Shown here piece by piece: positions 6,145-7,151 of a stretch of 7,151 nucleotides of DNA (position 1 is its first letter; every line of letters starts with the position of its first letter). The DNA is from Actinomycetes bacterium (GTDB lineage Bacteria; Actinomycetota; Acidimicrobiia; Spongiisociales; UBA5794): positions 1 to 7,151 of the forward strand of contig JAMBLL010000311.1 in assembly GCA_023336765.1 (NCBI GenBank), in the 5' to 3' direction. Made by a program: the position numbers and the translations under genes. Under the pieces are notes generated by a model, which was not told the origin of the DNA, made no database searches, and worked only from the letters and a program-made list of their open reading frames with translations.

Positions 6145-6852
6145 ATGGAACAGTTCCCCGGGTGCATCGTGATCGTCGACATCAGCGGCTACACACGCTT
6201 CGTGAAGATGCACCGCACCGCCATGGCCCACGCCGAGCAGATCATCACCGACCTCATGGAGAGCGTCTTGGACGTGCAGGGTCCGCCCCTGGTGCTCGAC
6301 AAGTTAATGGGAGACGCTGCCATCTTCTACTCGTCCGACCATACGGGGGCATCTGCTGAGGCCATTGCAGCACAGGTAATGCGCTTTTTCGATGCCTTCA
6401 ACGAGAGTGAGGATGTGCTTGTCAGTTGCAACGTCTGCATCTGCGACGCATGCAATCAGATGGGCGGGCTCAAGCTGAAGGCGATATTGCACCATGGTGA
6501 GTTGATCGTGAAGCAGATGGGCGGCCGCACTGAGTTGGCCGGCGCCGACATCATCCTTGCCCACGGATTGCTCAAGAACACTGTCGAGGGCGATGAGTAC
6601 ATCCTGATGACGAAGGCATTCCATGATCAAGCAGGAGACATCAACGGGATGCCTGCACATCACGGACAAGAGCAAACCGACATGGGACCGGTCGATGTTG
6701 TCGTGTTCTATCCTGACTCCGGCGATCGTCCGTTGCCCAAGGCGACGTGGTCGGCTCGTGCCAAGCAGTTCGCTCGGATCGAGACCAATGGGATGAAGCG
6801 CATGTTGCGGGGGCACGGCGATCGGGAGTTCAACAATCTCCCCGCTGACTGA
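6145..6852 (+). CDS. DUF2652 protein, class III adenylate/guanylate cyclase-like domain
   Basis: The 235-residue product begins directly with a cyclase-homology-type core, IVIVDISGYTRF (8-19). D12 corresponds to the first metal-binding aspartate, and LDKLMGDA (51-58) supplies K53 and the second metal aspartate D57. Between the two core halves is a cysteine cluster, C95-x2-C98-x-C100-x2-C103, followed by LKLKAILHHGE (109-119), a pattern I associate with DUF2652. In the segment GADIILAHGLL (133-143), where active cyclases carry the transition-state Asn and Arg, there are Ile137 and Gly141. Synthesis of cAMP or cGMP is therefore doubtful, although nucleotide or metal binding is plausible. The start at 6145 is chosen because the conserved domain begins there; the frame is open back to a GTG at 6055, with GGAGG 20 nt before it, too distant. 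It may be co-transcribed with the dehydrogenase gene or have its own near-leaderless promoter. The role is unknown. Confidence 0.8.
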   Translation: MEQFPGCIVIVDISGYTRFVKMHRTAMAHAEQIITDLMESVLDVQGPPLVLDKLMGDAAIFYSSDHTGASAEAIAAQVMRFFDAFNESEDVLVSCNVCICDACNQMGGLKLKAILHHGELIVKQMGGRTELAGADIILAHGLLKNTVEGDEYILMTKAFHDQAGDINGMPAHHGQEQTDMGPVDVVVFYPDSGDRPLPKATWSARAKQFARIETNGMKRMLRGHGDREFNNLPAD

Positions 6853-7151
6853 GTCGGGAGCCTTGACGTAGCTGGGAGCACATTCCTCCGAGACCAGGGG
6901 TCAGGAGGGCTGTGCAAGGGACTCCACGATGCGAGCTGTGTCGTTGGAATGGACTCGTCGCCCAGCTATCTTCCCGTCGTCCCCGGTCTCGTCTTACCTG
7001 TGATGTGACAGGTACGGCGGCCTCAATGTGACCAGCCGTGCCGTCCCAGCCGTCAAACGGGCTCTTCGGAAATGAGCGGGGTTGGTCGACAGAGACGTCC
7101 TCCTTTCAACCTTGATCCACGAGTTCACAACAACGGACCGTCCCCCTTGAA
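6853..7151. other. Non-coding or unresolved 299-bp tail
   Basis: No reading frame here is long or recognisable. What is visible is the dyad at 6995-7014, a short plus-strand frame 6912-7031 with AGGAGG close to a GTG, a plus-strand frame open from ATG 7072 to the window end, a minus-strand frame of 31 codons ending at 6901, and a perfect minus-strand AAAGGAGG at 7099-7106 with no ATG, GTG or TTG at proper spacing. The most economical reading is an intergenic control region, possibly with decayed coding remnants. Confidence 0.5.
6995..7014. promoter_or_regulatory. Operator-like dyad TACCTGT-N6-ACAGGTA
   Basis: Perfect 7-bp arms at 6995-7001 and 7008-7014 surround a 6-nt centre, the geometry of a binding site for a dimeric helix-turn-helix repressor. 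It lies 142 nt after the DUF2652 stop, in a region without a convincing gene, so it may serve a gene beyond the window. A hairpin terminator is less likely because no T tract follows. Confidence 0.4.

Noticed and set aside
6901..6993. Minus-strand 31-codon frame ending TGA at 6901, ending in a plausible-looking RIVESLAQPS
   Set aside because: It has no start codon and is closed upstream by TAA at 6994-6996. It could be a pseudogene tail, but no homology is recognisable.
6912..7031. 39-codon plus-strand frame from GTG with AGGAGG 3 nt upstream and a CELC motif
   Set aside because: Spacing is tight, the product is short, unrecognised and Arg/Ser-rich, and it runs across the 6995-7014 dyad; not enough to call a gene.
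7099..7106. Perfect minus-strand Shine-Dalgarno AAAGGAGG
   Set aside because: No ATG, GTG or TTG follows at 4-12 nt; only a CTG, whose frame stops after 32 codons without recognisable content.
7072..7151. Plus-strand frame from ATG 7072 open to the window end
   Set aside because: Only 26 codons are visible, with no good ribosome binding site and no recognisable motif.

Overview
The window looks like chromosomal DNA from a high-GC Gram-positive bacterium (Actinomycetota, possibly the Acidimicrobiia). The evidence is the moderately GC-rich sequence, an AfsR-type SARP regulator, actinobacterial-style membrane and SnoaL-like proteins, and a mix of strong Shine-Dalgarno starts with apparently leaderless ones. 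The taxonomic placement is inferred from gene content only. There is no sign of phage, transposase, CRISPR or structural RNA.

Layout. (1) Bases 1-999, plus strand: the 3' end of a flippase-like / lysylphosphatidylglycerol-synthase-type membrane protein, then, 9 nt later, a small unknown multi-pass membrane protein. (2) 1000-1107: a convergent intergenic gap with GC-rich hairpins. (3) 1108-4611, minus strand: a SnoaL/NTF2-like protein (4611 to 4237), then, 117 nt downstream, a 1003-residue AfsR/SARP-family regulator (4119 to 1108) with winged helix, BTAD, NB-ARC-type ATPase and TPR-like tail. (4) 4612-4875: a divergent control region with a tandem direct repeat and a dyad. (5) 4876-6852, plus strand: an AlaDH/PNT-family enzyme most like N5-(carboxyethyl)ornithine synthase, then a DUF2652 (class III nucleotide cyclase-like) protein. 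(6) 6853-7151: no convincing gene; one clean operator-like dyad.

How the genes may work together. The SARP and SnoaL-like genes diverge from the opine-type dehydrogenase and cyclase-like genes across one 264-bp intergenic region. A SARP controlling a small-molecule or amino-acid-derivative pathway next door is a reasonable hypothesis, but nothing in the sequence proves it. The most unusual structural signal is a 21-bp near-identical sequence (19 of 21 bases) just downstream of the SARP stop codon and again upstream of its start codon, so that the regulator gene is bracketed by direct copies of a palindrome-containing element.
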